From positions 176,539-240,538 of the forward strand of contig RPFO01001309.1 in the NCBI GenBank assembly GCA_009746045.1: a stretch of 64,000 nucleotides of DNA, in the 5' to 3' direction. The stretch is from Mesostigma viride (Eukaryota; Streptophyta; Mesostigmatophyceae; Mesostigmatales; Mesostigmataceae). Of the stretch, positions 10,266-22,871 are shown piece by piece. The translations under genes and the position numbers were made by a program. Each line of letters opens with the position of its first letter. The stretch's first letter is position 1. The notes beneath the pieces are model-generated. The model saw only the letters and a program-made list of their open reading frames with translations. It searched no databases and was not told the DNA's origin.

Positions 10266-12429
10266 GCACCATGAATGTCAGCGAGTACAGCAGTAAACGA
10301 CGCCCTAAACTCGTTACCAGGCAAGCATCCACAGGGGCTTTCACCGCCCAGTATATTCCAGAAAAAAGCATCACAGATCCTCTGGCAACGGACGTTGACA
10401 CGGGAAACCCGAAGGACCATGAAGATGGCGTCCTGCACGGCTAAGAAAATGAAACGCAGACCCTTGCTACGCTATGTCTTCGCTGCGACTACGTGAATTC
10501 TGCCAAATGGAAACAACGCAACCGAGGAAACGCATCAGAAAGAGAGCAGGCACTAGCACGGTCATCGAAACAAACGACTCACCATCGGCATCGCCAGCGT
10601 ACGTCCCGTCGCAACAAATCCAGCGTTCATTCCAATATTGTGTGACGACAACAGAAACTCGTCGGCCACACCCACGCCTTCCACGAACAGCAAACTGATT
10701 TCACTAGGCACCCAATACGTCAAGCAAAGAAGCACGATAACATAATACCTAAATCTACAACGACATTCCATTTCCAGGTCGCTAGCTATCGCAGCAGGCC
10801 TTAGCGCCCCGAACCTCTCCCACGCACGTGACTGCCCACCGACGTCCAGCCAGATCAGAAACAATTCAAGGGTACGCATCGAAATGGAACATTGAACGCT
10901 ATAAAAGCAATGCCCACGCATTGTCCATCCCCAATTTTCCAGGCAGCGTTGACCGCCATCCCCAGCCAGCAGGAAATTAAATTAAGTGCTGTCGCAGCAT
11001 GTCGCCCCCTCACCCCCTCGCAGTCCTGGTTTATGCACGTTCGATTGCGTGGGCGCGTCCAGGCGGTCCAGCACCGCGTACTACCCACTTGAAAATCCTC
11101 CAAAACATTTTTTCCCAGCTTGGTAAGTACGGAATCTGGCAGAAATTCGTCCAGCAAGCATCCTACTACTCTCCACTCCTCCAACTCAAAATTTGCGTAT
11201 AATTTTAGAATAAATATCAGTCACATCATGCTCAGACTATAACTTCGGTCTGAATCGAAAAGTGATGCGGAACAACTCAGTGAAACGGTTTCTGAACGAA
11301 ATGCCGACAACAAAACGGCCGTAACGCCCAAAATTTCACGGTTTCTAAACATTATTTCCACGGTTTCTCAACAATTTCTGAACGATCCGTCGAACTGACG
11401 CACTGAACGCTACGAATTTTTAGGACGGCGCCCTCTCGGCCAAGCGATGGGCCCAGTAGCCGCAGTTGATCGCCGCAGTCCATGGGAAGTTTGATTCGCG
11501 ATCAAAGAGTTTGACGGCCGCGAAGAAGCCGACATCGTGCCGGGTTCCGTATTTTTATCTGGCCGCGGACATTGGCTGGCCTCCCACCTGCCCGCAAAAG
11601 TGCTGAACCGGATCTGGACGTAACTGCCGTTTCAGACCCCGTTCAGACTTTGTGACAGTCGATCTGCCTAGTTTGCCACTTTTCGGGCAACTGCTCCGAT
11701 TGGGCGCCACCGCGGATCCCCGGATCGCCCTGACTATCGGCCGCCCTGCGCTCGCGGTTTTCGTACGGGCCACTTTTCGGGCCTCACGGTTCGCCAAACT
11801 TTTGCGTTGGGGTTAATCGTAGTCACTAGAGGGGACTAGTGGGGGGCCAAGGCCCCCCACTTATTCGGACGCACTACGCCACCAGGGGCCCTGAGGCCCC
11901 CGCCGAAAGCTTCGACCCGCCGGGTTGAGCCCGCCGACCGGCCCGGACACTACGCCGGGGGGCGAACGCTCGGCGGCCTTCCTTTGGGGGCTTCCCATCG
12001 CGCGCGCCCGCGCCGGCCCGCCGCACCGTCGATCCCACGCTCCGTCCCTCACGGGCACGTCCAGCACGCGTCGTACTACTAGTACATCAACCCAATCAGA
12101 ATAGTACCGTATATTGTGAGACGTCGCCGTTCATTGCATGCAAGTATTTCCTTACTCATTACTTCCTAACAACTGGAACTCACAATGCAGCTATGCCATG
12201 CAGGACACAATGTGGGTACCGCTTTTTGCAAGCGGCAGCCATAACGACCAAACACTCCCATGCAAACTCCCATGTTGATCATTCATTAATATTCATTGAG
12301 TGGCAATCCTTTGTAAACACATGCACCATCGGTCATGCCCACTATGACTTCATGTAGACAAAGTTTTGTACATGACTCGACAGTGCCCTTGTGCGCGACC
12401 GTGGGGTGCGGCAGGCCATCCCTGTCCGT

Positions 12430-13765
12430 TCGTGGGTGTGGTGGGCAGCTACCATGCATGCGTGGGTTTAGGGGGGGGGGCTGGCATGCGTATGTGGGTG
12501 TGGGGGTGGCTGGCATGCATGCGTGCATGTGGGGGGTGGCTGGCATGCATGCGTGGGTTTGTGGGGGGGGTGGCATGCGTGCGTGGGTGTGGGGGTGGCT
12601 GGCATGCGTGCATGGGTTTGTGGAGTGGCTAGCATGCATGCGTGGGTGTGGGTGGGAGCTGCCATGCACGCATGTGGGGCGGGGCAGGCTGGCATGCGTG
12701 CGTGGGTGTGGGGGGGGACGGCATGCGTACTTGGTGACGGGGGTGGCTGGCATGCATAAGTGGGTTTGTGGGGTGGCTGGCATGCATGCGTGCATGTGGG
12801 GGGGGCTGGCACGCGTGCATGGGTTTGGGGTGGGGCTGGCATGCATGCGTGTGTGTGGGGGGGGCTGACATAAGTGCGTGGGTGTGGGGGTGGCTGGCAT
12901 GCGTGCCTGGGTTTGGGGGTGGGCTGCCATGCGTGCGTGGGTTTAGGGGGGGGCTGGCATGCGTGCGTGGGTTCGTGGGGTGGGCTGGCATGCGTGCGTG
13001 GGTGTGGGGGGTGGCTGGCATGCGTACGTGGGTGTGGGGGGTGGCTGGCATGCACGTGCATGTGGGGGGTGGCTGGCATGCATGCGTGGGTTTGTGGGGG
13101 TGGCTGGCATGCATGCGTGGGCTCGTGGGGTGGCTGGCATGCGTGCGTGGGTGTGGGGGTGGCTGGCATGCGTGCATGGGTTTGTGGGGTGGCTGGAATG
13201 CAAGCATGCATGTGGGGGGGGCCTTGTTTGCATGTGGGGTGGCTGGCAAGCATGCGTGCATGTGGGGGTTGGCTGGCATGCGTGCGTGGGTTGGGGGGGC
13301 GGCTGCCATGCATGCGTGGGTGTGGGGGGGGCTGGCATGCATGCATGCATGTGGGGGTGGCTGGCATCCATGCGTGCATGTGTGGGGTGGCTGGCATGCA
13401 TGCGTACGTGAGGGGGGGGCTGGCATGCGTGCGTGGGTATGGGGGGGGCGTAGGTGGGTATGGGGGTGGCTGGCATGCGTGCGTGGGTGTGGGGGGGAGT
13501 GGCATGCATGCGTGGGTGTGGTGGGGGGCTGCCATGCATGCGTGGCTTGAGGGGGGGGCTGGCATGCGTGCCTGGGTTCGTGGGGTGGCTGCCATGCGTG
13601 CGTGGGTGTGGGGGGTGGCAGGCATGCGTACGTGGGTGTGGGGGGTGGCTGGCATGCATAAGTGGGTTTGTGTGTGGGGGGGGGTGGCTGGCATGCGTGC
13701 GTGGGCATGGGGGTGGCTGGCATGCGTGCGTGGGTTGGTGGGGTGCCTGGCATGCATAAGTGGGC
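12430..13765. repeat. G-rich minisatellite of unit 2
   Basis: This is the same array as in unit 1, with the same order of variant repeats. It differs only by one- or two-base changes in G runs, so it was copied as a block with the unit rather than expanded on its own. Confidence 0.9.
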
Positions 13766-14014
13766 CCGCGGTGCCCCTGATTGCTGTCTGGCCCCTAATC
13801 ATGTGGATGTGGCTGGCTGCCTGCCCTCCTGTTTTCCCCATCCCCAAACCCCATGCCGCAAGGCTCGTAGCTCAAGCCCCATGGCTCATGCCCCATGGCC
13901 CTTGCCTGCCAGCCTACCTGTGCTGCATACCCTTGCAGCCTTTCCTGCCTCGCCTGGCCTGGCCTGCCCTGACCTCTCTGCCCTCCCGCCCGCCCATGCG
14001 GTCCGTTGCCACGG

Positions 14015-14326
14015 ATGGAAAATGAGAAGAAAACCAATATGGCCTCGCTGGCACCACAAATCACCTGGTTGGTCAACCAAGGGGATAGCCTGCACAATGA
14101 GACAGGAACACAGCAGACCCAGCAAAGCAAGATTCAGGTTGTAAGCCAGTGGAGATTACTTTTGACTTGCTTGATGAAGAAATATAAAACACCTTCTACT
14201 GTCACACCTTCTATGAACAAATGGTTGATTGATCACCTTATACACCACGTAAACATGTTACCAGACGCGCTCTTCAGCCCAGTGAAAATCCACGCGCGAA
14301 GCAAGGCAGATTATCTTACGCAGTAA
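14015..14326 (+). CDS. Small conserved ORF of the tandem unit, copy 2
   Basis: This copy is identical to copy 1 except for a Val-to-Ala change near the C-terminus (KIHVRSK to KIHARSK). It has the same context and the same second frame downstream. Function is unknown. Confidence 0.35.
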   Translation: MENEKKTNMASLAPQITWLVNQGDSLHNETGTQQTQQSKIQVVSQWRLLLTCLMKKYKTPSTVTPSMNKWLIDHLIHHVNMLPDALFSPVKIHARSKADYLTQ

Positions 14327-16489
14327 GCACCATGAATGTCAGCGAGTACAGCAGTAAACGACGCCCTAAACTCGTTACCAGGCAAGCATCCACAGGGGCT
14401 TTCACCGCCCAGTATATTCCAGAAAAAAGCATCACAGATCCTCTGGCAACGGACGTTGACACGGGAAACCCGAAGGACCATGAAGATGGCGTCCTGCACG
14501 GCTAAGAAAATGAAACGCAGACCCTTGCTACGCTATGTCTTCGCTGCGACTACGTGAATTCTGCCAAATGGAAACAACGCAACCGAGGAAACGCATCAGA
14601 AAGAGAGCAGGCACTAGCACGGTCATCGAAACAAACGACTCACCATCGGCATCGCCAGCGTACGTCCCGTCGCAACAAATCCAGCGTTCATTCCAATATT
14701 GTGTGACGACAACAGAAACTCGTCGGCCACACCCACGCCTTCCACGAACAGCAAACTGATTTCACTAGGCACCCAATACGTCAAGCAAAGAAGCACGATA
14801 ACATAATACCTAAATCTACAACGACATTCCATTTCCAGGTCGCTAGCTATCGCAGCAGGCCTTAGCGCCCCGAACCTCTCCCACGCACGTGACTGCCCAC
14901 CGACGTCCAGCCAGATCAGAAACAATTCAAAGGTACGCATCGAAATGGAACATTGAACGCTATAAAAGCAATGCCCACGCATTGTCCATCCCCAATTTTC
15001 CAGGCAGCGTTGACCGCCATCCCCAGCCAGCAGGAAATTAAATTAAGTGCTGTCGCAGCATGTCGCCCCCTCACCCCCTCGCAGTCCTGGTTTATGCACG
15101 TTCGATTGCTTGGGCGCGTCCAGGCGGTCCAGCACCGCGTACTACCCACTTGAAAATCCTCCCAACATTTTTTCCCAGCTTGGTAAGTACGGAATCTGGC
15201 AGAAATTCGTCCAGCAAGCATCCTACTACTCTCCACTCCTCCAACTAAAAATTTGCGTATAATTTTAGAATAAATATCAGTCACATCATGCTCAGACTAT
15301 AACTTCGGTCTGAATTGAAAAGTGATGCGGAACAACTCAGTGAAACGGTTTCTGAACGAAATGCCGACAACAAAACGGCCGTAACGCCCAAAATTTCACG
15401 GTATCTAAACATTTTTTTCACGGTTTCTAAACAATTTCTGAACGCTCCGTCGAACTGACGCACTGAACGCTACGAATTTTTAGGACGGCGCGCTCTCGGC
15501 CAAGCGATGGGCTCAGTAGCCGCAGTTGATCGCCGCAGTCCATGGGATGTTTGATTCGCGATCAAAGAGTTTGACGGCCGCAAAGAAGCCGACATCGTGC
15601 CGGGTTCCGTATTTTTATCTGGCCGCGGCCATTGGCTGGCCTCCCATCTGCCCGCAAAAGTGCTGAACCCGATCTGGACGTAACTGCCGTTTCAGACCCC
15701 GTTCAGAACTCCTGACAGTCGATCTCCCTAGTTTGCCACTTTTCGGGCAACTGCCCGATTGGGCGCCACCGCGGATCCCGGATCGCCCTGACTATCGGCC
15801 GCCCTGCGCTCGCGGTTTCGTACGGGCCACTTTTCGGGCCTCACGGTTCGCCAAACTTTTGCGTTGGGGTTAATCGTAGTCACTAGAGGGGACTAGTGGG
15901 GGGGCCAAGGCCCCCCACTTTTTCGGACGCACTACGCCACCAGGGGCCCTGAGGCCCCCGCCGAAAGCTTCGGCATGCCGGGTTGAGCCCGCCGACCGGC
16001 CCGGCCTACTACGCCGGGGGGCGAACGCTCGGCGGCCTTCCTTTGGGGGCTTCCCATCGCGCGCGCTCGCGCCGGCCCGCCGCACCGTCGATCCCACGCT
16101 CCGTCCCTCACAGGCACGTCCAGCACGCGTCCTACTACTAGTACATCAACGGGCAGTCCGAATAGTACCGTACATTGTGAGACGTCGCCGTTCAGTGCAT
16201 GCAAGTATTTCCTTACTCATTACTTCCTAACAACTGAAACTCACAATGCAGCTATGCCATGCAGGACACAATGTGGGTACCGCTTTAGCGGCAGCCATAA
16301 CGACCAAACACTTCCATGCAAACTCAAATGTTCATCATTCATTAATATTCATTGAGTGGCAATCCTTTGTAAACACATGCACCATCGGTCATGCCCACTA
16401 TGGCTTCATGTAGACAATGTTTTGTACATGACTCGACAGTGCCCTTGTGCGCGACCGTGGGGCGCGGCAGGCCAGCCCTGTCCATTCGT

Positions 16490-18035
16490 GGGTGTGGTGG
16501 GGAGCTGCCATGCATGCGTGTGTTTAGGGGGTGGCTGGCATGCGTACGTGGGTGTGGGGGGTGGCTGCCATGCGTGCGTGGGTGTGGGGGGTGGCTGGCA
16601 TGCGTATGTGGGTGTGGGGGGTGGCTGGCATGCACGTGCATGTGGGGGGTGGCTGTCATGTATGCGTGCATGTGGGGGGTGGCTCGCATGCGTGCGTGGG
16701 TTTGTGGTGAGGGGGGTGGCTGGCATGCATAAGTGGGTTTGTGGGGGGGCTGCCATGCATGCGTGCATGTGTGGGGGGGTGGCAAGCGTGTGTGGGTTTG
16801 CGGGGGGGCTGGCATGCATTCGTGGGTGTGGGGGTGGCTGGCATGCATGCGTGGGTTTAGGGGATGGCTGGCACTAGGCTGCATGCTTGCATGTGGGGGG
16901 GGGCTGGCATGCATTCGTTGGTGTGGTGGGGAGCTGCCATGCATGCGTGGGTTTGTGGGGTGGCTGGCATGCATGCGTGGGTGTGGGGGGTGGCTGGCAT
17001 GCATGCGTGGGTTTGGGGGGAGCTGCCATGCACGCATGTGGGGCGGGGCAGGCTGGCATGCGTGCGTGGGTGTGGGGGGGGACGGCATGCGTACGTTGGT
17101 GACGGGGGTGGCTGGCATGCATAAGTGGGTTGGTGGGGTGGCTGGCATGCATGCGTGCATGTGGGGGGGGCTGGCACGCGTGTGTGGGTTTGGGGGGGGG
17201 TGGCATGCATGCGTGTGTGGGGGGGGGGGTGACATAAGTGCGTGGGTGTGGGGGTGGCTGGCACGCGTGTGTGGGTTTGTGGGGGGATGGCATGCATGCG
17301 TGTGGGGGGGGGGGCTGGCATGCGTACGTGGGTGTGGGGGGTGGCTGGCATGCACGTGCATGTGGGGGGTGGCTGGCATCCATGCGTGCATGTGGGGGGT
17401 GGCTGGCATGCATGCGTGGGCTCGTGGGGTGGCTGGCATCCGTGCGTGGGTTTGTGGGGTGGCTGGAATGCAAGCATGCATGTGGGGGGGGCTTGTTTGC
17501 ATGTGGGGTGGCTGGCAAGCATGCGTGCATGTGGGGGTTGGCTGGCATGCGTGCGTGGGTTGGGGGGGTGGCTGCCATGCGTGCGTGGGTGTGGGGGGTG
17601 GCTGGCATGCATGCATGCATGTGGGGGGGGCTGGCATCCATGCGTGGGTTTGTGGGGTGGCTGGCAGGCATGCGTGCATGAGGGGGGGGCTGGCATGCGT
17701 GCGTGGGTGTGGGGGGGGCGTACGTGGGTGTGGGGGGTGGCTGGCATGCGTGCGTGGGTGTGGGGGGGAGTGGCATGCATGCGTGGGTGTGGTGGGGGGC
17801 TGCCATGCATGAGTGGCTTGAGGGGGGGCTGGCATGCGTGCCTGGGTTCGTGGGGTGGCTGCCATGCGTGCGTGGGTGTGGGGGGTGGCTGGCATGCGTA
17901 CGTGGGTGTGGGGGGTGGCTGGCATGCATAAGTGGGTTTGTGTGTGGGGGGGGCGGTGGCTGGCATGCGTGCGTGGGCACGGGGGTGGCTGGCATGCGTG
18001 CGTGGGTTGGTGGGGTGCCTGGCATGCATAAGTGG
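16490..18035. repeat. G-rich minisatellite of unit 3
   Basis: The motif is the same as in units 1 and 2 but the order of variants differs. It includes a unique segment, GGCTGGCACTAGGCTGCATGC, near 16,867. It is about 200 bp longer than in units 1 and 2. Confidence 0.88.
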
Positions 18036-18286
18036 GCCCGCGGTGCCCCTGATTGCTGTCTGGCCCCTAATCATGTGGATGTGGCTGGCTGCCTGCCCTC
18101 CTGTTTGCCCCATCCCCAAACCCCATGCCGCAAGGCTCGTAGCTCAAGCCCCATGGCTCATGCCCCATGGCCCTTGCCTGCCAGCCTACCTGTGCTGTAT
18201 ACCCTTGCAGCCTTTCCTGCCTCGCCTGGCGTGGCCTGCCCTGCCCTCTCTGCCCTCCCGCCCGCCCATGCGGTCCGTTGCCACGG

Positions 18287-18598
18287 ATGGAAAATGAGAA
18301 GAAAACCAATATGGCCCCGCTGGCACCACAAATCACCTGGTTGGTCAACCAAGGGGATAGCCTGCACAATGAGACAGGAACACAGCAGACCCAGCAAAGC
18401 AAGATTCAGGTTGTAAGCCAGTGGAGATTACTTTTGACTTGCTTGTTGAAGAAATATAAAACACCTTCTACTGTCACACCTTCTATGAACAAATGGTTGA
18501 TTGATCACCTTATACACCACCTAAACAAGTTACCAGATGCGCTCTTCACCCCAGTGAAAATCCACGCGCGAAGCAAGGCAGATTATCTTACGCAGTAA
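18287..18598 (+). CDS. Small conserved ORF of the tandem unit, copy 3
   Basis: The frame length matches copies 1 and 2, with several replacements (Ser to Pro, Met to Leu, Val to Leu, Met to Lys, Ser to Thr) and few silent changes. The open frame survives, but the replacement-heavy pattern does not show purifying selection. Confidence 0.35.
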   Translation: MENEKKTNMAPLAPQITWLVNQGDSLHNETGTQQTQQSKIQVVSQWRLLLTCLLKKYKTPSTVTPSMNKWLIDHLIHHLNKLPDALFTPVKIHARSKADYLTQ

Positions 18599-20764
18599 GC
18601 ACCATGAATGTCAGCGAGTACAGCAGTAAATGACGCCCTAAACTCATGACCAGGCAAGCATCCACAGGGGCTTTCACCGCCCAGTATATTCCAGAAAAAA
18701 TCATCACAGATCCTCTGGCAACGGACGTTGACACGGGAAACCCGAAGGACCATGAAGATGGCGTCCTGCACGGCTAAAAAAATGAAACGCAGACCTTTGC
18801 TACGCTATGTCTTCGCTGCGACTACGTGAATTCGGCCCAATGGAAACAACGCAACCGAGGAAACGCATCAGAAAGAGAGCAGGCACTAGCCCGGTCATCG
18901 AAACAAACGACTCACCATCGGCATCGCCAGCGTACGTCCCGTGGCAACAAATCCAGCGTTCATTCCAATATTGTGTGACGACAACAGAAACTCGTCGGCC
19001 ACACCCACGCCTTCCACGAACAGCAAACTGATTTCACTAGGCACCCAATACGTCAAGCGAAGAAGCACGATAACATAATACCTAAATCTACAACGACATT
19101 CCATTTCCAGGTCGCTAGCTATCGCAGCAGGCCATAGCGCCCCGAACCTCTCCCACGCACGTGAGTGCCCACCGACGTCCAGCCAGATCAGAAACAATTC
19201 AAAGGTACGCATCGAAATTGAACATTGAACGCTTTAAAAGCAATGCCCACGCATTGTCCATCGCCAATTTTCCAGGCAGCGTTGACCGCCATCCCCAGCC
19301 AGCAGGAAATTAAATCAAGGTGCTGTCGCAGCATGTCGCCCCCTCACCCCCTCGCAGTCCTGGTATGCACGTTCGATTGCTTGGGCGCGTCCAGGCGGTC
19401 CAGCACCGCGTACTACCCACTTGAAAATCCTCCCAAGTCATTTTTTCCCTGCTTGGTAAGTACGGAATATGGCAGAAATTCGTCCAGCAAGCATCATACT
19501 ACTCTCCACTCCTCCAACTCAAAATTTGCGTATAATTTTAGAATAAATATCAGTCACATCATGTTCAGACTATAACTTCGGTCTGAATCGAAAAGTGATG
19601 CGGAACAACTCAGTGAAACGGTTTCTGAACGCAATGCGGACAGGAAAACGGCCGTAACGCCTAAATTTTTACGGTATCCAAACATTTTTTGCACGGTTTC
19701 TCAACGATTTCTGAACGCTACGTTGACCTGACGCACTGAACGCTACGGCCAAAAAGAACGGCGCGCTCTCGGCCAAGCGATGGGCCCTCTAGCTGCAGTA
19801 GATCCGCCGTTGCAGGAGGTTGTTTGATTCGCGACCGAGAGTTTGACGGCCGCGCAACAAGCCGACATCGTGCCGGGTTCCGTATTTTTATCTGGCCGCG
19901 GCCATTGGCTGGCCTCCCACCTGCCCGCAAAAGTGCTGAACCGGATCTGGACGTAACTGCCGTTTCAGACCCCGTTCAGACTCCTGAGACTCGATCTGCC
20001 TAGTTTGCCACTTTTCGGGCAACTGCTCCGATTGGGCGCCACCGCGGATCCCGGATCGCCCTGACTATCGGCCGCCCTGCGCTCGCGGTTTTCGTACGGG
20101 CCACTTTTCGGGCCTCACGGTTCGCCAAACTTTTGCGTTGGGGTTAATCGTAGTCACTAGAAGGGGACTAGTGGGGGGGCCAAGGCCCCCCACTTTTTCG
20201 GACGCACTACGCCACCAGGGGCCCTGAGGCCCCCGCCGAAAGCTTCGGCATGCCGGGTTGAGCCCGCCGACCGGCCCGGCCTACTACGCCGGGGGGCGAA
20301 CGCTCGGCGGCCTTCCTTTGGGGGCTTCCCATCGCGCGCGCTCGCGCCGGCCCGCCGCACCGTCGATCCCACGCTCCGTCCCTCACAGGCACGTCCAGCA
20401 CGCGTCCTACTACTAGTACATCAACGGGCAGTCCGAATAGTACCGTACATTGTGAGACGTCGCCGTTCAGTGCATGCAAGTATTTCCTTACTCATTACTT
20501 CCTAACAACTGAAACTCACAATGCAGCTATGCCATGCAGGACACAATGTGGGTACCGCTTTAGCGGCAGCCATAACGACCAAACACTTCCATGCAAACTC
20601 AAATGTTCATCATTCATTAATATTCATTGAGTGGCAATCCTTTGTAAACACATGCACCATCGGTCATGCCCACTATGGCTTCATGTAGACAATGTTTTGT
20701 ACATGACTCGACAGTGCCCTTGTGCGCGACCGTGGGGCGCGGCAGGCCAGCCCTGTCCATTCGT

Positions 20765-22310
20765 GGGTGTGGTGGGGAGCTGCCATGCATGCGTGTGTTT
20801 AGGGGGTGGCTGGCATGCGTACGTGGGTGTGGGGGGTGGCTGCCATGCGTGCGTGGGTGTGGGGGGTGGCTGGCATGCGTATGTGGGTGTGGGGGGTGGC
20901 TGGCATGCACGTGCATGTGGGGGGTGGCTGTCATGTATGCGTGCATGTGGGGGGTGGCTCGCATGCGTGCGTGGGTTTGTGGTGAGGGGGTGGCTGGCAT
21001 GCATAAGTGGGTTTGTGGGGGGGCTGCCATGCATGCGTGCATGTGTGGGGGGGTGGCAAGCGTGTGTGGGTTTGCGGGGGGGCTGGCATGCATTCGTGGG
21101 TGTGGGGGTGGCTGGCATGCATGCGTGGGTTTAGGGGATGGCTGGCACTAGGCTGCATGCTTGCATGTGGGGGGGGGCTGGCATGCATTCGTTGGTGTGG
21201 TGGGGAGCTGCCATGCATGCGTGGGTTTGTGGGGTGGCTGGCATGCATGCGTGGGTGTGGGGGGTGGCTGGCATGCATGCGTGGGTTTGGGGGGAGCTGC
21301 CATGCACGCATGTGGGGCGGGGCAGGCTGGCATGCGTGCGTGGGTGTGGGGGGGGACGGCATGCGTACGTTGGTGACGGGGGTGGCTGGCATGCATAAGT
21401 GGGTTGGTGGGGTGGCTGGCATGCATGCGTGCATGTGGGGGGGGCTGGCACGCGTGTGTGGGTTTGGGGGGGGGTGGCATGCATGCGTGTGTGGGGGGGG
21501 GGGTGACATAAGTGCGTGGGTGTGGGGGTGGCTGGCACGCGTGTGTGGGTTTGTGGGGGGATGGCATGCATGCGTGTGGGGGGGGGGGCTGGCATGCGTA
21601 CGTGGGTGTGGGGGGTGGCTGGCATGCACGTGCATGTGGGGGGTGGCTGGCATCCATGCGTGCATGTGGGGGGTGGCTGGCATGCATGCGTGGGCTCGTG
21701 GGGTGGCTGGCATCCGTGCGTGGGTTTGTGGGGTGGCTGGAATGCAAGCATGCATGTGGGGGGGGCTTGTTTGCATGTGGGGTGGCTGGCAAGCATGCGT
21801 GCATGTGGGGGTTGGCTGGCATGCGTGCGTGGGTTGGGGGGGTGGCTGCCATGCGTGCGTGGGTGTGGGGGGTGGCTGGCATGCATGCATGCATGTGGGG
21901 GGGGCTGGCATCCATGCGTGGGTTTGTGGGGTGGCTGGCAGGCATGCGTGCATGAGGGGGGGGCTGGCATGCGTGCGTGGGTGTGGGGGGGGCGTACGTG
22001 GGTGTGGGGGGTGGCTGGCATGCGTGCGTGGGTGTGGGGGGGAGTGGCATGCATGCGTGGGTGTGGTGGGGGGCTGCCATGCATGAGTGGCTTGAGGGGG
22101 GGCTGGCATGCGTGCCTGGGTTCGTGGGGTGGCTGCCATGCGTGCGTGGGTGTGGGGGGTGGCTGGCATGCGTACGTGGGTGTGGGGGGTGGCTGGCATG
22201 CATAAGTGGGTTTGTGTGTGGGGGGGCGGTGGCTGGCATGCGTGCGTGGGCACGGGGGTGGCTGGCATGCGTGCGTGGGTTGGTGGGGTGCCTGGCATGC
22301 ATAAGTGGGC
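20765..22310. repeat. G-rich minisatellite of unit 4
   Basis: It has the same variant order as unit 3, including the GCACTAGGCTGC landmark near 21,143, with small changes in G-run length. Confidence 0.88.
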
Positions 22311-22559
22311 CCGCGGTGCCCCTGATTGCTGTCTGGCCCCTAATCATGTGGATGTGGCTGGCTGCCTGCCCTCCTGTTTGCCCCATCCCCAAACCCCATG
22401 CCGCAAGGCTCGTAGCTCAAGCCCCATGGCTCATGCCCCATGGCCCTTGCCTGCCAGCCTACCTGTGCTGTATACCCTTGCAGCCTTTCCTGCCTCGCCT
22501 GGCGTGGCCTGCCCTGCCCTCTCTGCCCTCCCGCCCGCCCATGCGGTCCGTTGCCACGG

Positions 22560-22871
22560 ATGGAAAATGAGAAGAAAACCAATATGGCCCCGCTGGCACC
22601 ACAAATCACCTGGTTGGTCAACCAAGGGGATAGCCTGCACAATGAGACAGGAACACAGCAGACCCAGCAAAGCAAGATTCAGGTTGTAAGCCAGTGGAGA
22701 TTACTTTTGACTTGCTTGTTGAAGAAATATAAAACACCTTCTACTGTCACACCTTCTATGAACAAATGGTTGATTGATCACCTTATACACCACCTAAACA
22801 AGTTACCAGATGCGCTCTTCACCCCAGTGAAAATCCACGCGCGAAGCAAGGCAGATTATCTTACGCAGTAA
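22560..22871 (+). CDS. Small conserved ORF of the tandem unit, copy 4
   Basis: It is identical in protein to copy 3, as expected from the recent duplication of units 3 and 4. Confidence 0.35.
   Translation: MENEKKTNMAPLAPQITWLVNQGDSLHNETGTQQTQQSKIQVVSQWRLLLTCLLKKYKTPSTVTPSMNKWLIDHLIHHLNKLPDALFTPVKIHARSKADYLTQ

Larger units (their letters stand above)
7774..11836. repeat. Tandem unit 1 (4.06 kb)
   Basis: The unit opens with a G/C hairpin (AGTGGGGGGCC, AA, GGCCCCCCACT), followed by about 230 bp of GC-rich DNA. About 350 bp of unique-looking sequence and the minisatellite (about 8,360-9,700) come next. A CT/GC-rich transition, a conserved 103-codon ORF and about 1.5 kb of unassigned sequence follow, and the unit ends GTAGTCACTAGAGGGGAC. 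A minus-strand frame of 119 codons (10,562-10,921) is also kept in unit 2. Unit 2 is almost identical, differing by small indels in the minisatellite and scattered bases. Confidence 0.9.
11837..15893. repeat. Tandem unit 2 (4.06 kb)
   Basis: This unit has the same layout as unit 1 and is nearly identical over most of its length. In the last 800 bp several differences from unit 1 agree with unit 3, for example GATTGCTTGGGCGCG at about 15,105 and GGTATC at about 15,400. The end of unit 2 therefore has mixed affinity. This fits gene conversion, or an expansion register offset from the unit boundary used here. Confidence 0.88.
15894..20168. repeat. Tandem unit 3 (4.28 kb)
   Basis: This is a diverged form of the unit. 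It reads CTTTTTCGGACG rather than CTTATTCGGACG after the opening hairpin, lacks about five bases near 16,285, has a longer minisatellite, and differs by scattered substitutions throughout. Unit 4 is almost the same sequence, so the pair arose by a duplication separate from that of units 1 and 2. Confidence 0.9.
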
